NCBI RefSeq assembly: GCF_905220365.1
Contig: NC_061136.1
Coordinates: 7,853,702-7,917,701, forward strand
Length of the DNA: 64,000 nt
Reading direction: 5' to 3'
From: Vanessa cardui
Lineage: Eukaryota > Arthropoda > Insecta > Lepidoptera > Nymphalidae
Made by a program: the position numbers and the translations under genes. Every line of letters starts with the position of its first letter. Within the stretch, counting starts at the first letter, position 1. The notes beneath the pieces were generated by a model. It was not told the DNA's origin. It searched no databases and worked only from the letters and a program-made list of their open reading frames with translations. This document shows, one piece after another, positions 13,762 through 27,700 of the stretch.

Positions 13762-13925
13762 AATCTATATCTGGTTGCTGAACGAAATCAAATATAAACT
13801 GAACTATCTCGATCGCCCGTGGACACGACAGTTTGTTTGCGTTTAATTATTTTACGTGATGGAATCTCCGAACTGTGTATGTTACTTGATATTATTATAT
13901 ATTGCGGCCAATGTTTGTATAAATA
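13762..13925 (+). repeat. Dispersed repeat family E, copy 2
   Basis: CGATCGCCCGTGGACACGAC and AGTTTGTTTGCGTTTAATTA match the copy at 4,829-4,985. The two diverge towards both ends. Confidence 0.6.
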
Positions 13926-16900
13926 TTAAGTTATGAAACCTTTGTTTATGGAAAACATTGTCCTATTTTTTAAACACAAAAAAATTATTTCATGTCTCTT
14001 TAAATGTGCATAAACAAAGTATTCGTATTATTAATTATCTATAGCTATTTAATATATATATGAAAGAAACTGTGACTATTCCCTGCCTATTCTACTTAAG
14101 ATATAATTTGACCTTTAATTTTTTAATATTTAATTATATCTTAATTAGGTCTACGGATGACTTAAACTGAACACGATAGTCGCTGCAACAGATGTTATGT
14201 TTTAAGAAAAAAAATTAAAATAACAATAATTCAGTCTCACATATATAGCATAGTATAGTTCGTTAGAACAGTTTAGGTAGATATAGTTGATCTAGTAGCA
14301 AGCTTGTATGGCTGGCAGATCTCGTGGTTCTGGGCTTAATCTCGGGTCTGAGGAATACAAATTTGATGCCTTTCTTGAGAATAAATTCGAATTGTAAGGC
14401 CCCTTTTTTTAGATATTTACAGTGCTTACTTTCGTGCCGTCCGGAAGCAAAAGAAGTCGACTCAACACTTTCTGATCTTAGCAGATTTCCATATATAAAT
14501 AATAAAATTATAATAGTGAAAAAATAGAAAGTGTATGGAAGATGCAGACATAATTGTCAGGGCAGGGAAACAACAACCTCATTCAAATGCGTTTTCGTTA
14601 AAAACAAAGATAAGCATACTTTTTAAGATTGGCAACACTTATTATTTGTTGCTTTTATTCTACTTTTTTTTATTAAATAATAAATCACTTTGATTTTTAA
14701 TAATCTTCAGTCTCCTATTTGTTTAACTCAAGCATTAATATTACGAGTCACCGGGTCCCGAGATCCATGATAGTCGTTTGTTCATATTTGGTTAAAAATG
14801 ACCAGCTTTGTGATCCAGAAGCACGATAACAGAATTGCTATTTCCTTATCTCGCGTAGAAAATGAATTCGGCGACGCGAATTATGGCACCCTTCTCATAA
14901 ACAGGACCGACCGTTTCGCGCTGATTTGATACGGTCCTTACTAAAGCCTAGTTTGTCGAAACGTCTTATTGAAAATTGTGAATGTTTTATAATATATTAT
15001 TTGAAGTCTACGTCTATATATTTGTGTATAGAACCTATTCAATTTAGTCGGGTAATATCGATACTCAAAAGTGTATATAAGTGTATATTTAAATAAAGTA
15101 AAACTGCTTAAAATTATGGTAAATACTGTATAAAGGACTTGGGAAATTAATTCTTCTAGTATCTTATTGGAAGTTACTTCCGACGTGTATGGAGAGTTTC
15201 GTCCAAATTAAAGCAATATAGTAGCTGTGTCGCAATATTGTACGTGCGTACGAATTAGATAAGCTCGTATTTTGTCCCATGTCCAAATTATGTAGTCTGA
15301 AGGGAATCACAATCAAGGCTTTACTTGTAATTCTGCTAGTGTGTTTTCGTATATTAATAAAAATTAACTGTAACGTGCTGGCGTCTGAATTCAAATTAGT
15401 TTTTTAAACATTAATCATTGTGATGTGGTTTTATCATTCTTTTCTGATCTCTAAATAGCATAAATCGTAGGGATTTTTTGTTTAATTGCTCAAACATCAG
15501 ATTGCAACTATTAATTGAACTGTCAAATGTTACGTGTTCCATGAAGTGTATTATGACGTAGATTATTAAGTACGTATTATATTTAATTAACATATACATT
15601 GTATATGTATGTATATTGGTAAGTGTGATACGCATCGTTGACCTATTTAGTATTTTGGATAACAAATTAACCAATAAAAAATATATGTGATTGATTATGA
15701 TCATAATACAACAATTCTGACGTATAATTCTAACAAAATGATTACGTAATAATACAACTAACATCTACGTGTCTCTGTTACATTATAATCAACATAAATA
15801 TTGTACGAGGCTTGGCAAATATTATGCACAAAGCACTAGAGCGGAGTTTATCAATCACAAATGATTCCACGCTTTTATTGCGCACATTCCTGAAAATAGC
15901 AAATACAATGCATATTCAACAAAATCAACGAATCTGATGTCCGTCAACGTAGCATCCACGCCACCGTACGGGCATAAATTCATTTCTCATTGTTAGTTGG
16001 CATTTATAACGTGGTCCAGAAAATTTTAACTTATGTTCATGTATCAAACAAATTATTAATAATATTTATTTCAGTAGAAGATACGTATTAAATAAAAACG
16101 ATGACCGCTTTATATGTGGAAGGAACGACAGTAGAATTCCATTGAATCTGAATAATCACAAGATTTGTCTCAAGCAGAATTGATCCTTTAATGGACTCGC
16201 TCTAGTCTTCTTGAATATGACGACCTCATGAAAGGACTTGACACTTAGACTTTTTGCTAAGCGCCACCGATATGACTGACATATATTACTAAAATATTGA
16301 CCGTACAAATTTTAAATCAATCGAATGAACAGTATACGAATAAAATAAAGGAACATTATTTATTTTATTTATGGATAAGTATGATCTGGTCTGGCTGGTT
16401 GGTATGTCAAAGGAGGTTTATTGGAAATAAAAAGTGGTCAACAATTTTGCGTGTACTGCATATTTGTAAAGTAATATGACGTTTAGCAAATGTCAAGCGT
16501 AGCTGTCGCTAATCTATATTGGTGGCACGTTTGTTTTAGTTATTTTTTATGTAAAATTCTAAGAATGAACTAAGATCAGAACATTAGAGAGAAGAGTCTT
16601 GAAGTGTATGGCAGTAACGAAGCATAGAGTGGTTGGTGGCTAGATTCGATAGGGTGTGGAAGGCGGAGAACTGTGATCTTTGGCCTGGTTCGATTACTGG
16701 ACTACGTTGGTTGATGACAATTGTTTTAATATTTTGACAATAATAACATTTCATTTACCCTAATCAATTTTGAGGAGATACTCGTATAAATCTATTAATT
16801 TTGATATAGTCCAAAATATTGTTTTGAACTAAACTAATTATTCCTCAAGCTATGAAAGCTGACGTAAAAACTGGAAAACTTAATCTTGATTTTCTATGTT

Positions 16901-17547
16901 TTTTTGTAGATTATTTCAAAAAGATTTGATTTGAAATTCTAATCGGTAAGCTACTCTACTTTTAATCTAAACTAATGCATTGATAGCGCAACTTTTCACA
17001 TATTGCGGATATTTGATTGAACTACTCATCGTCAATGGTTTTTTAAAACTCGACCGTTTGATAGTGTTTATACAGGTGACAATTTTAATAAAATATAAAA
17101 CATTGAATAATATCTTTAAAAGCAGAACTGGTTGGAGATTAAACTGTATACAACAATGATGAAACTGTAAATATTGACTTAAAAAATTGTAAACATCAGC
17201 CGAATATAAATGAGTGAAGAATAACTCATTTTAATTATAGTTTTATAAACCGCAGTCCACAACCACTAACCATTTGATATGTCGTTTAATTACGCGTTCA
17301 GGAACATATTAAGGGCACAAATTATATTTTGCGGTCACTGAACATTTCAATGCGACTGTATATAAAGGTCTCGTTGGTATCGAGTCTGGTTTATATGTTG
17401 TTGGTTCGTGAAGTTCCGGTTTCAAAACCCTTATTAGATCAAAAGGATTTTATTGGATTATTTGCCTAAAACTATATGACGTGGTATGTTCTGAATTGGC
17501 ATATCTTTATAACTGATACATAAATCTCTGGCCTTCTCAGAATAAAC
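13926..17547. other. Non-coding AT-rich stretch
   Basis: Contains segment K. The 117-codon minus-strand ORF at 15,411-15,764 is rich in Ile, Tyr, Asn and Leu, as expected for chance. Around 16,575-16,690 a short GC-richer piece (WLVARFDRVWKAE) may be a scrap of an RTE-like reverse transcriptase. Confidence 0.5.
14755..14950 (+). repeat. Weakly conserved segment, family K copy 2
   Basis: CGAGATCCATGATAGTCG and AAATGAATTCGGCGACGCGA align with the segment at 7,826-8,000. The patch is richer in G+C than its surroundings. Confidence 0.35.
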
Positions 17548-18291
17548 TAGTAGTCTGATTACGGAAGTACGTCTACACTTGCAATTACTTTCTTCTGCAA
17601 TTTAATGTCTATTGCATAGTAGGTTAGTCTGTTAAGACTTGTGGTCACTAATTTCTGTCGGTTTTTATTCTTATAAAAAGCAGTCTTGTCAAAATACTTT
17701 AGTAGTCTGGATTCGGAAGTACGGCTACACTTGCAATTATTTTCTTCTGCAATTTAATGTCTATTGTAAAGTTGGTTAGTCTGTTAAGAATTGTGTTCAC
17801 TAATTTCTGTCAAGGTTTTTTTTATAAAGAGCAGTCTTGTCAAAATACTCTTTAGTAGTCAGATTACGGAAGTACGGCTACACTTGCATTTATTTTCTTC
17901 TGCAATTTAATGTCTATTGCTTAGTTGGTTAGTCTGTTAAGACTTGTGGTCAGTAATTTCTATCAGGGTTTTTTTTATAAAGAGCAGTCTTGTCAAAATA
18001 CTCTTTAGTAGTCAGATTACGGATGTACGGCTACACTTGCAATTATTTACTTCTGCAATTTAATATCTATTGCATAGTTGATGAGTGTGTTAAGACTTGT
18101 GGTTACTAATTTCTATCGGGTTTTTTTTATAAAGAGTAGTCTTGTCAAAATACTCTAGTAGTCTGACTGCGGAAGTACGGTTACACTTGCAATTATTTTC
18201 TTCTGCAATTTAATGTCTATTGCATAATTGGTTAGTCTGTTAAGACTTGTGGTCAGAAATTTCTGTCGGGTTTTTTTTTCTAAAGAGCACT
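17548..18291 (+). repeat. Tandem array, five units of about 152 bp
   Basis: Units start with TAGTAGTC at 17,548, 17,700, 17,853, 18,006 and 18,156 (periods 152, 153, 153 and 150). Each contains GGAAGTACG or a variant, CTACACTTGCAATTA, TTCTTCTGCAATTTAATGTC and GACTTGTGGTCA. The last unit is cut before the CTTGTCAAAATACT end. No ORF. It is a short satellite-like array or the internal repeat of a non-autonomous element. Confidence 0.92.
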
Positions 18292-20610
18292 ATGATAGCA
18301 CGAGGTTCGTTATACTTAATTTCTTTGCTTATATTTTTATTTTAACAAATATTATGTGTGTAAGTTTCGGTAATAAGCTTCCATAATGTTTAAATATTCA
18401 TAGTAGATTTCAGGTAAACAGTGCTTGTAACAGGAAGCTGTTACATGCATAAGGTGAATATTTTCGTTTCACTTTCGTTTCAACATTGATTAAATAATTG
18501 TTAACAATAATATCTCAAAATACATAGTGTATTTAACTTGTCTATTATAATGACGCTTTTTCAGCATCTTAAAAAGTAAATTGTCTTTGTCAATTAAAAG
18601 CAAAAAGAAAAGGGGTCACAAAAATTAACTTTTAAACTATAATCTACACTCAACTAAAGCTCACAAAATACCGTTGGCCAGTCGAGCTTTGAACAAAACT
18701 TAAAGAACACTTAGCGCTCGGGCCGAGATACAAGGCATGCTTACTTCATTACATAATCTGACAGATAGAGCTTTGAAAATAGTCCTTATAAAATATTGAC
18801 TAATAAAAGTGAATACACAATTCATAAGTCATACGTACAAAGAGGGTCATTGAACTAGAGTCACACATAGAGACGTATTATAAGTGATTATAAACTATAC
18901 AACATATATGTATATGGTATTTAAATAAATATCGTAATTAAAATAATTTGTCTATAGAGTACAAAATCTATATCACATTGAATTTTTATAGGAATAAGTA
19001 TTTCGATTGATACAGTTTTATGTAAAGTTTTATTCTTGATCATTGGGTTTATATTACTCGTACTATTTGTGAGCTAATCAATGTTTATTTTTAATGCAAG
19101 TCGTGTACACGTTGGAAACTTAAACTTATGCATTAATTTTCTTATCAACGCCGTGAGTTCGAGAGAAAAAGTGAAAGAGATTAATAAAGTTTTTAAATGC
19201 AAAAACTTGCATCATTTACACATCAGCTGGAAATTATTCAAATATATTCATGAGCAGCGGGAGGAGGTAATCGTCTCTAGAACTGCATGAATAAACAGGA
19301 AACAGCGAACAAATCACCGGGACTCGTAATATGTATATGAGTAACATTGTTGTGAATTACGCTCGAATTGAAAATTGTTATATATTTTGTAACACTTGAT
19401 TGTTTCATTACTTGTGTTTTATGAAAGTGATAAATAACATCCATATTCATATACGAGACTATATTCTTTAAGGGTATAATTTTATATTTGCTTTATGGGA
19501 TGCCACATACATTACTATGCTGTAAGTATAATCAATCTTTAAGATAATCCGCAGTATGGGTTGCAGTCAGTCTCCGTTACCAAAATGTTGAGAATTTGAT
19601 CAGCTGGTCATCTATTTATCCTTAAAACATCATTGAATAGCGTTCAATCAATTATATCGAATTTGGAAAAGTGTCATCAGGATAAAAGATGAAAGTTAAC
19701 TGACGTAAACAAAAAGTGCGACGGTTTTTCAGTACCAATTTTACAGTGGAGTTCTTATCATGGTTTAAAACGTACGCTCAAAATATTGAATTTTAAAAAT
19801 TACTACTCATTCAAATCTAAACCTATGAAAAGTTGCTTTAACTTTACTTTTTTTGGGAAATAATTATAATATTAATTTTAAATTTTATTTCACATTCCTA
19901 TTTGCTAGTTATCAAAACAAAAGCTACTATTTTTTGTCAGTCTGTTTGTCTGGGGTATTCTTTAAAACGGATAAAAATTACTAATGGAAAATACTGAACT
20001 GTTATATAAAAAATATTCCAAGACACTATTAATTTATTATTTCAATAATAGACATCGATTGAATATGAATGATATAAATATCGTCTGAAAGAGCATGAAA
20101 TATCAAACGAATGGGTAAGTAAAGATCACAACTTAAAATCTTTATTATAGTGTAGAATATTATGCTGGATGAAAATTTGCCACACGTGTATTTACTCAGC
20201 ATTGATTTGTGTTGTGTTTTGTTTATTTTATTAAACATATTATACTAGTTGTTGCACGCAGTTCAGTCGTCGTCGTGTCGCTATAAAAGGCATAAAATGT
20301 AGCACTCAGAATTCAAGTTGGCTCTATTTTCAAATTTTTTCTAATCAAAGTAGGCCAAATTTCATCAGATTCAGTTCAGTGTTTTTAGTGACAGGCGGAG
20401 TTGTTTCTTAATTTGAATATAGATTATTATTATTTTATTTAAAATATATATTATTTACGAATGTATTAAGAAGAAAATATCTAAAAGAAGTAGAAAATAA
20501 ATGCGAAATTCAACTAAGAATACAAACATTCGTGTGTTATGTCAAATTACTCTTTTGTTCCAATTACTATCGAAACATTTGGCCCTTATAGTAGTAGTGC
20601 AAAGTATAAC
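18292..20610. other. Non-coding AT-rich stretch
   Basis: No gene seen. A 69-codon ORF at 19,081-19,290 is unremarkable. CAAAGTAGGCCAAATTTCAT near 20,346 resembles the core of family H. Confidence 0.5.
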
Positions 20611-20775
20611 ATCTCGCCTTATTGCCTCTACTGGTGACCGGCGAAGTGGTTCATTTTCTGCCCACAGGATCGGAATTGTGATTCAAGAGGGAAACGCTGC
20701 TAACATTCTTGCCAACATTCTACGCGGTCGAGATTTATACAGCAACTATTTTCAACTCATATTTGTAAATATTAA
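20611..20775 (+). pseudogene. C-terminal fragment of an unidentified retroelement ORF (family M)
   Basis: Frame reads SRLIASTGDRRSGSFSAHRI, then IVIQEGNAANILANILRGRD. A homologous fragment on the opposite strand lies at 28,375-28,512. Agreement between the copies is at the protein level, so the frame was once coding. I recognise the peptide as recurrent in lepidopteran repeats but cannot name the element. The enclosing ORF starts at 20,501, but its first 35 residues have no counterpart. Confidence 0.55.
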
Positions 20776-20785
20776 AAGTTGTTAA

Positions 20786-23282
20786 TAATTCTTATGTAAA
20801 TAAAAAAAATTAACAATTTTTATCGGTAAACAGATTTTAATAGATTTGAACAGTATAAAACAGTTTTCATATTTCCGAGAATTTATTTATTGTATAATGA
20901 CTCGAGCTGGAATTGAACCAGACATTTGGAGATCTACACTAGTTTTTAATTTTTAACATATATACTCATCTATCGTGGCAATTAAAATATGAAAAATGTT
21001 ATAATTGTTTTTGGTCAATATTATTACTATTACAGATTATTTTTATTAAATATATTCTTTATCATTTGTCTTTACTTTTGTTATATAAAGGTAATTATAT
21101 AACGAAAGAAAATAGTTTAAAGCTAATTTGATCCAACATTCGTTTGAAGGAAAACTTATGACAATTGCAGACAGTAGAAATATTCGAGTGACCTTTTCAT
21201 TTCCTTTGTTGCCTTGGGCGAAATTATAATAGCGGTCACGGGCAGGTTGGTCTAGTATTACAATAACCCTTTCTTGCGCCATGAGTTTTGAAGAGTCGTT
21301 TTAGGAGTTTATTAAATGACGTCAAAAACATTTTGTCAGGCTGTTAAGGACAAAGTTTGTGTAAATCAGGTTACACAATTTGTGGTTTCCTCAAGTGATT
21401 TATTTTTGTACAATTTCGTCTAATTTGCTCACTTCTATTAACGAAATTTGCTGCAATATCAGCACTATTTTGATGGTCGATAGTAAGCAAAATATTCATA
21501 TTTCATTTTTCTTAACTCAATAGTGTGACCAAAATTCAACCAGCGTTTATTTGTGTACGCCTGCTAACGTACCTTTAAATCAAATAAAATCTTTATCTCT
21601 GGTTTTGTAATAAATACTTACCGAGAGTGGCAGATATTTGATACGACGATATAAAATGGTAACCTCTATTAGACGAGTTTTACGCGGCATCATAGTTATA
21701 GATTATTCGATTTTTTTGTAGTAAATTCATGCCGAAATTTCGAACGAAATTGTTTCTAAGCTACACGAAAAAATATATTATGCAATTACTACAGATCGAA
21801 TTTTTCAGGTAATAAAATGCATCGTTCCTAACCCTGTTGTCGATATCAATGATGTGTTGAAAATTTAATATTATAATACTTTTCTGCTTTGATTTTAAGC
21901 TTGTCTCCTTTTTTACACGCAGTGGAAACTTTCGCAAAGATACCGAGTCCCTTGGGTCTGGGAACCGGAATGCCTACGCGCTAAAACCACTGCGAAGGCC
22001 GTCTTCGTCAGCACCAAGCTGTTTGAGATGATTCTCTTTGAACCTGCTTCACTGACTATCATAAGAAACACATAACAATAAATCAATAACAACGAACAGA
22101 GATTCAGGGAAACAACAACAGGGGGTACTAGTTTTAATTTATAGTTTGATAAAAACAAAAAGCAACATATATTTTATTCAAGGAGGTTTTAAGTGCATTT
22201 TTGCATCGTTATTAATAATTGTCTGCTAACGAGAGGAATCGGCAAGAAACTTAGTCTGCAACCTTTTGAAAAACATACATTAACAATTACATTTATATAA
22301 TAATTTCTTGTGTTGAGCAACATACATAGTTTTTTTATCAATATTTTTTAATAAACGATTTGAATTTATACTTTGAAAAAGTTAAAAATAATCATATTTT
22401 CTCATAGAAACGAATTCGATCACTTGTACATTATGAAGGGATGCGTAAATTGATTTTCCAGCGTTAAGAAGGACCTGGGCAAGGGCGCTTCTGGAACTTC
22501 CCTTATAATGTAAAGGACTACCTATCACTAGACGGACAATCTGCTTATCCCACTTGTGATATTATACAAATTCCTTCTCTTTATTTGTTTATACATTTGT
22601 AATTTTTTTTTTGTCTTGGGTACCATTTAAAGAAAGAAAAAAAGGAAAAGACAACGTTGTAGGTGGGAAAGCGTCATAAAGAGAATAGCAGGTTTCACAT
22701 AGAGAAGAAAGACAAAAGATCGTACTTTGTGGACAGCTTTAGGGGAGGCTGAGAAGACAATCTTAGCGTAACTGGTGTCAAATAAATTGACTTATTGTTA
22801 AAAAAGGTTATTATTATTATTAATATATTTTTTTACAGTATTCAGATTCTGACCTTTTTTACTGATAGTACAGTTACTCGAAAAGCTTAAGATTTAATTA
22901 CAAGTTAAACATTTAATTCTGTGACATTGAAACACACAGTACATATATAACGTTTTAGAATTAACTAAATAAGGATATGAGAATAAAATAATGTACAGCT
23001 AAGTTTTAATTATTTTGTATATTTTTTAGCATCTGCTAAGAAGTGAAATACAAAACTACAAAAGTTGCAGTTCTTCCTATTTATGATCTACATTAAAGTT
23101 ATTTAATAAAACGCGGAGTTTCTCTTTGAAGATACGCGCATACGTTTATTAATTTTTTCATAAACCTAGATTTTATGTTTCATATCTTGAAACTAAAGAT
23201 AAATATATTCATAAAATCTTTTCAGCAAAATTAATTATAACCTTAATATATATCTTTTTCCTTAATGGGTACATAATAAATA
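20786..23282. other. Non-coding stretch with one GC-richer ORF
   Basis: At 21,919-22,060 a minus-strand frame (SKRIISNSLVLTKTAFAVVL, then ARRHSGSQTQGTRYL) stands out in composition but is not recognised. A family D scrap may lie at 22,228-22,260. Confidence 0.45.
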
Positions 23283-23598
23283 TGACAACAACAGCCTGTA
23301 AATTACCACTGCTGGGCTAAAGGCCTCCTCTACCTTTGAGGAGAAGGTATGGAACATATTCCACCACGCTGTTCCAATGCGGATTGGTGGAATGCACATG
23401 TGGCAGGATTTCATTGAAGTTAGACACATGCAGGTTTCCTCACGATGTTTTCCTTCATCGCCGAGCACGAGATGAATTATAAACACAAATTAAGCACATA
23501 TATATAGTGGTGCTTGCCTGGATTCGAACCCGCAATCTTCGGTCAAGATGCACGCGTTCTAACCACTAGGCCATCTCGGCTCACTGGGCCATCTCTGT
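23283..23598 (-). mobile_element. tRNA-derived SINE (family B), with partly duplicated head
   Basis: Full-length-looking minus-strand copy. The B box GGGTTCGAATCC (23,531-23,520) is the best match to the tRNA consensus in the window and the A box TGGCCTAGTGGTTAG is at 23,573-23,559. The first bases of the head occur twice (GGCCATCTCGGC, then GGGCCATCTC), as if a short slip occurred at initiation or insertion. No clear target-site duplication was seen. Confidence 0.82.
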
Positions 23599-26500
23599 AA
23601 TTAATTTTTTGCGAAAATGAGAAGTAATACTTCTAATAATATAATCTGTTTCGAAAAAAACAATACATTATAGATAATTAGCAGACAAAACATTTATCAT
23701 AATTATAAAACAAGGATATTATGGCTATATAATTGGATCCAATTATAAGTATCGCATATCTCAAAGAAAATAATTGAAATAAAAACACAATATTTTTTTA
23801 TATATAGTACATAAGGCTTTATCATTAGGGTCAATATCCTATACAACAAGAGTACTGTTTATGCGTTGGTGTTATGTTTATTTGGCATTGCCGTTTGATA
23901 AAGATAGCTGTCTATTACAGCCATTGCGATATATTAGTAGTACGTAGTATCGTAATAAGTATGACATAACTATTCAAAGGAAAGGAATATTTAATATATT
24001 TTTTCTTTGACTAGAATTGAGTTTTATTTTTTATAATGGTTGTATCTTCATAAATGCGTTGTCCTTGCTTTCGTTATTGCATCTTATACATATTCTGTAT
24101 TTACGTTTGCAATAATGTAAATAAAATAAAAACCATAAAAGGTACGAAATGTATTTTAATTATATGTATGTATGTATTATTATATGTCCTGCGGTACCTC
24201 GTTCTACATATTGATATAAAATGTTTCATTAATATAATCTAATATAGGTGTTATAAGTTAAATTTAAGAATTTGATGGTTAAAAAAACCATTAACCATTT
24301 ATTTATCGTAAATATATCTTTGTTCATGAAAATAAAAATTATAATTAAAAAGTTTATTAAGTTGTAGCTGAAATAACGAGTAAGCTGATGTTCATATACT
24401 ATGTGCAACATATATGTGTAATTTAAAATTCTCCGGTATATCCTCTGTATAAAACAATTATGTGATGCACAATGTACATCCCTTGAGTGTTAAATGCATG
24501 TTTCCAGCTCTCGAATGAAAAATAAGAGGACTGTACATTACAGCTTAAAAGTAAAGGAACACTTGCTTTGTCGAACGGATAATGTTGAAGAATTTTAACG
24601 TGCTTTTATTTTCAATGATGTTAGGCTGTCAACGATAGGAACATCATTAAACACTTCATATACTTCGACTATAATTTTAAATAAAGAACATTAATGTAAT
24701 ACGTTTTTAAATATGATTCTTGCATTTGAAAATAGAACCGTTTCACGAGGTACTCGTAAACTCTTCCATTTATCTTAAAAACTGAACTATAAAATAAATT
24801 GGAAAGGAAAGGACATTCTATTGTGTCCAGATAATATAATAACATGCTTAAATTCCTACATTTAGAGAATTGATTAAAATACCGCAAGCGATTCTCGTAA
24901 TATCTAAAGGCTAATATTAAATAAGATCACTGAACTTTGAAAGAGAGTTAAATGTAAATGAAGTAAAGAGATTGCGTGACACTGTTATTTTAGGTCGACC
25001 ATTTCGTTTCTAGGGCTCAACTCAATTAAAGAAGAAAACTCAGAGACGGGTTTTGCAAAGACGCAACGATTCGCAAAAATAAAATTGGGTACGGTTTGTT
25101 GAAGATAATGAGGTATAAAATTGCAATATTTTTTTTGAGGACAATCTAAAATCGAGTTACGAACATTTGGGTTTACAAATAAAATTTAAAAAGATTGACA
25201 AGCTTGTGAAATAATTATCGTTGGAATTGCAAATTTTGTATTCTTTACTTTTTAAAGATATTTTTTCAATATTGTCATCATCCAAAGAAGATATCTCCCA
25301 ATTTTTGTATTATGAAAGAACATTCACTTTTTACTTTTACTTGTAAATGTCCATAAGTATGAACTTCTACTTTAATGGTAACGAATGTAGTTATCTATTC
25401 ATGATATTTTTTTTCTAATGAATTAATAACACTTTTTTATCCCAAATGTGGAGTTACCTATCTGTTTAAGATTTCCAACTTCATCGGTCTGGCCGACAGC
25501 GAAAGTAAAGTAAAGTAAAGCGGCATTTTGCGACAAAATTAAATTAAATTATTTATTTAATAATATTTATTAAATTTAAATTATAAACAAAGAACAATAT
25601 GTAATTTTATAACTCTGGTTAACAGATCAAATGAAATATCAGTGGAATGGAATCGTCAATTCTTTCATCAGCCGCAAAATCCAATAATAGAACCACTTAT
25701 CGTTTCGAATATAGCGTCGATGCCAAATATTGTTCCTTATATTCTGCACGCTCAGCATAAATGGATTTTTGACTAAATTGACTCTCGAACACTGTAAGCG
25801 TTAAGATTATTAAAATCCAAAGCACTATCCACAATAGCACGTGACTTTTTAGCTTTAATTTCGCTATAGAATCAGTATTAATGATATTCGTGTGTACTAG
25901 TACCACAGTGGTATTATTATGATTTGCTAAAAATAATAATAAAACAATTGTTTTTTTTTTTTACTTTGTTCCTTTAAGTAAAACTAAGAAATGTTATAAA
26001 ATACGAGCTTTTAAGAGATGGTTAATCAATTTTATAGGCCGTAAATTTTTGTCGTCAGGAAATTGCTCGCAATCATGCAATAATAAAAGCGGTTGGGCTG
26101 TGACACTTAGGTGGAGGTGCCTTGGGAATTTGCTAATTGAAATCATTCGTACATCATTCATAATTAAGTAACTCTCAGATCATGAATCAAAACCGAAAGC
26201 AGATTAATGCGGAGAGGACTATCTGGATTGTTCTAAATAGTTATCTCATTTCGACCCACAATTCGCAACGACCGGAAATCTTTTGGGCACAGGAACAAAA
26301 GTTTTACGTAACGTGCTTTCCGAGGCACTGAAGAGATCACACTGCCATCATCTATACTGTGTGCTTCTACTGATTATTATTATTATTCTTAACAAAAACC
26401 GTTATATTTTGACCCCACACTTGAACCCTCGCAGTCTACTGATTTATAATCTAACAATTAATTCATCACTTAAATGAGAATTATATATAAATTTTAAATA

Positions 26501-27611
26501 TATAATACGCGTGATTGCGTGTTTATTTAGTATCGTTTTATTCAATAAATTAGAGTTATTATATTCATGTATGTGTTACTTTTTGTAGTTATTAATTATT
26601 TGGTGTGGTTTGGTGTGGATTTCTAATGAGTGCGAATAATTAACTAATCAATGTGATTTTGATAACGATGAAATTATTCGTGTTAAATTGGTGCCTTCAA
26701 GTGAAACGCTTGCCGTTAATATACTTTTATTTAAAATGAACAATAGAAATCCGGGATCTCAACCGAATTGTTCGGTTTATTCATCTATTCTTATGGTAAT
26801 ATGACCTCAGTGTCACGCAACCTTCTGTCCACACCCCGATAATATGCTAATGAATTCTATAGACTGACCTGGAAATACTTCCTTATAATCTACTCAGTTT
26901 GAGATACAAGAACTAAGAAATAAAGTATATTCAATATTATTATTACGTTTATCATTTAATTATTGGACACTGTTTATTGTTAACTTACAAATGTTAGATT
27001 GTTTAATGAAAATTATTCACTAAACTAAAATCACTAATATGATAAAAATTTAAGAAATTGTTATTCACTGTAAATGAGTTGCATTACTATTGTTTTTATA
27101 TATATTCGTTATCTTGTTTTTTTATGCTAGTTTTGTAAAAATGCCGATGCCTGATATTCATAGAAATAAATAATAATGATTTTTTTTATTGCTTTGTGTA
27201 TTATACACAACTTGATTATTATAATTGAGGTCCTAGAAATTACAGGTTTTATCTAGAAAGTGTGAATGATGTGACCTGGATTTTGGAAGACAGCAAACTT
27301 AATTTTTAGGTCTTGGATCCTGCGCCTATAATCGGATTGTAATATTTAAACTTATTACATAATTATATTTCTATTCCATTTATTGATTTCATAGCACTAA
27401 CCTGAAAATTCAACTGATCATTTTTGTTATTTAAACAAATAAATATTTTATTGACGTTTAAAATGTTACATTACGCTACGACTCACAGGGTGGAGCGGTG
27501 TAGTTGAACACGGAAAACCCCATGCGAAGTAACTAGTATACCAGATAACATTTTCATATTCTTTAATACACTCAAATAATTTCATTTAATGTAGAAGCTT
27601 TACCCTTATTT
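23599..27611. other. Non-coding AT-rich stretch
   Basis: No gene, tRNA or known repeat recognised. Several 60-75 codon ORFs are compatible with chance. Confidence 0.55.
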
Positions 27612-27700
27612 ATTGATGGTCAAATTAAGCACTACCACCGGTTCGAAAAAAAAAAACACACTGATCTGAGAAGTCCCGGCAAAACAAACTCAGAAATCAT
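27612..27700 (-). repeat. Repeat family D, decayed minus-strand copy
   Basis: GCACTACCACCGGTTCG, then AAGTCCCGGCAAAACAAACT, is the reverse complement of family D with an A-run insertion. Confidence 0.55.

Noticed and set aside
15411..15764. 117-codon minus-strand ORF
   Set aside because: Its residues (Ile, Leu, Asn, Tyr, Met) are those expected from random AT-rich DNA. No domain, signal or neighbour supports it.
16575..16720. RTE-type reverse transcriptase C-terminus (WLVARFDRVWKAE)
   Set aside because: Only a dozen residues are suggestive and the surrounding frame has stops, so the similarity could be chance.
17548..18291. CRISPR array
   Set aside because: Repeats are head-to-tail units of about 152 bp with no unique spacers, and the sequence is eukaryotic.
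24229..24411. ORF pairs and small inverted repeats near 24.2-24.4 kb
   Set aside because: Short AT-only complementarity (GGTTAAAAAAACC) is expected by chance at this base composition.
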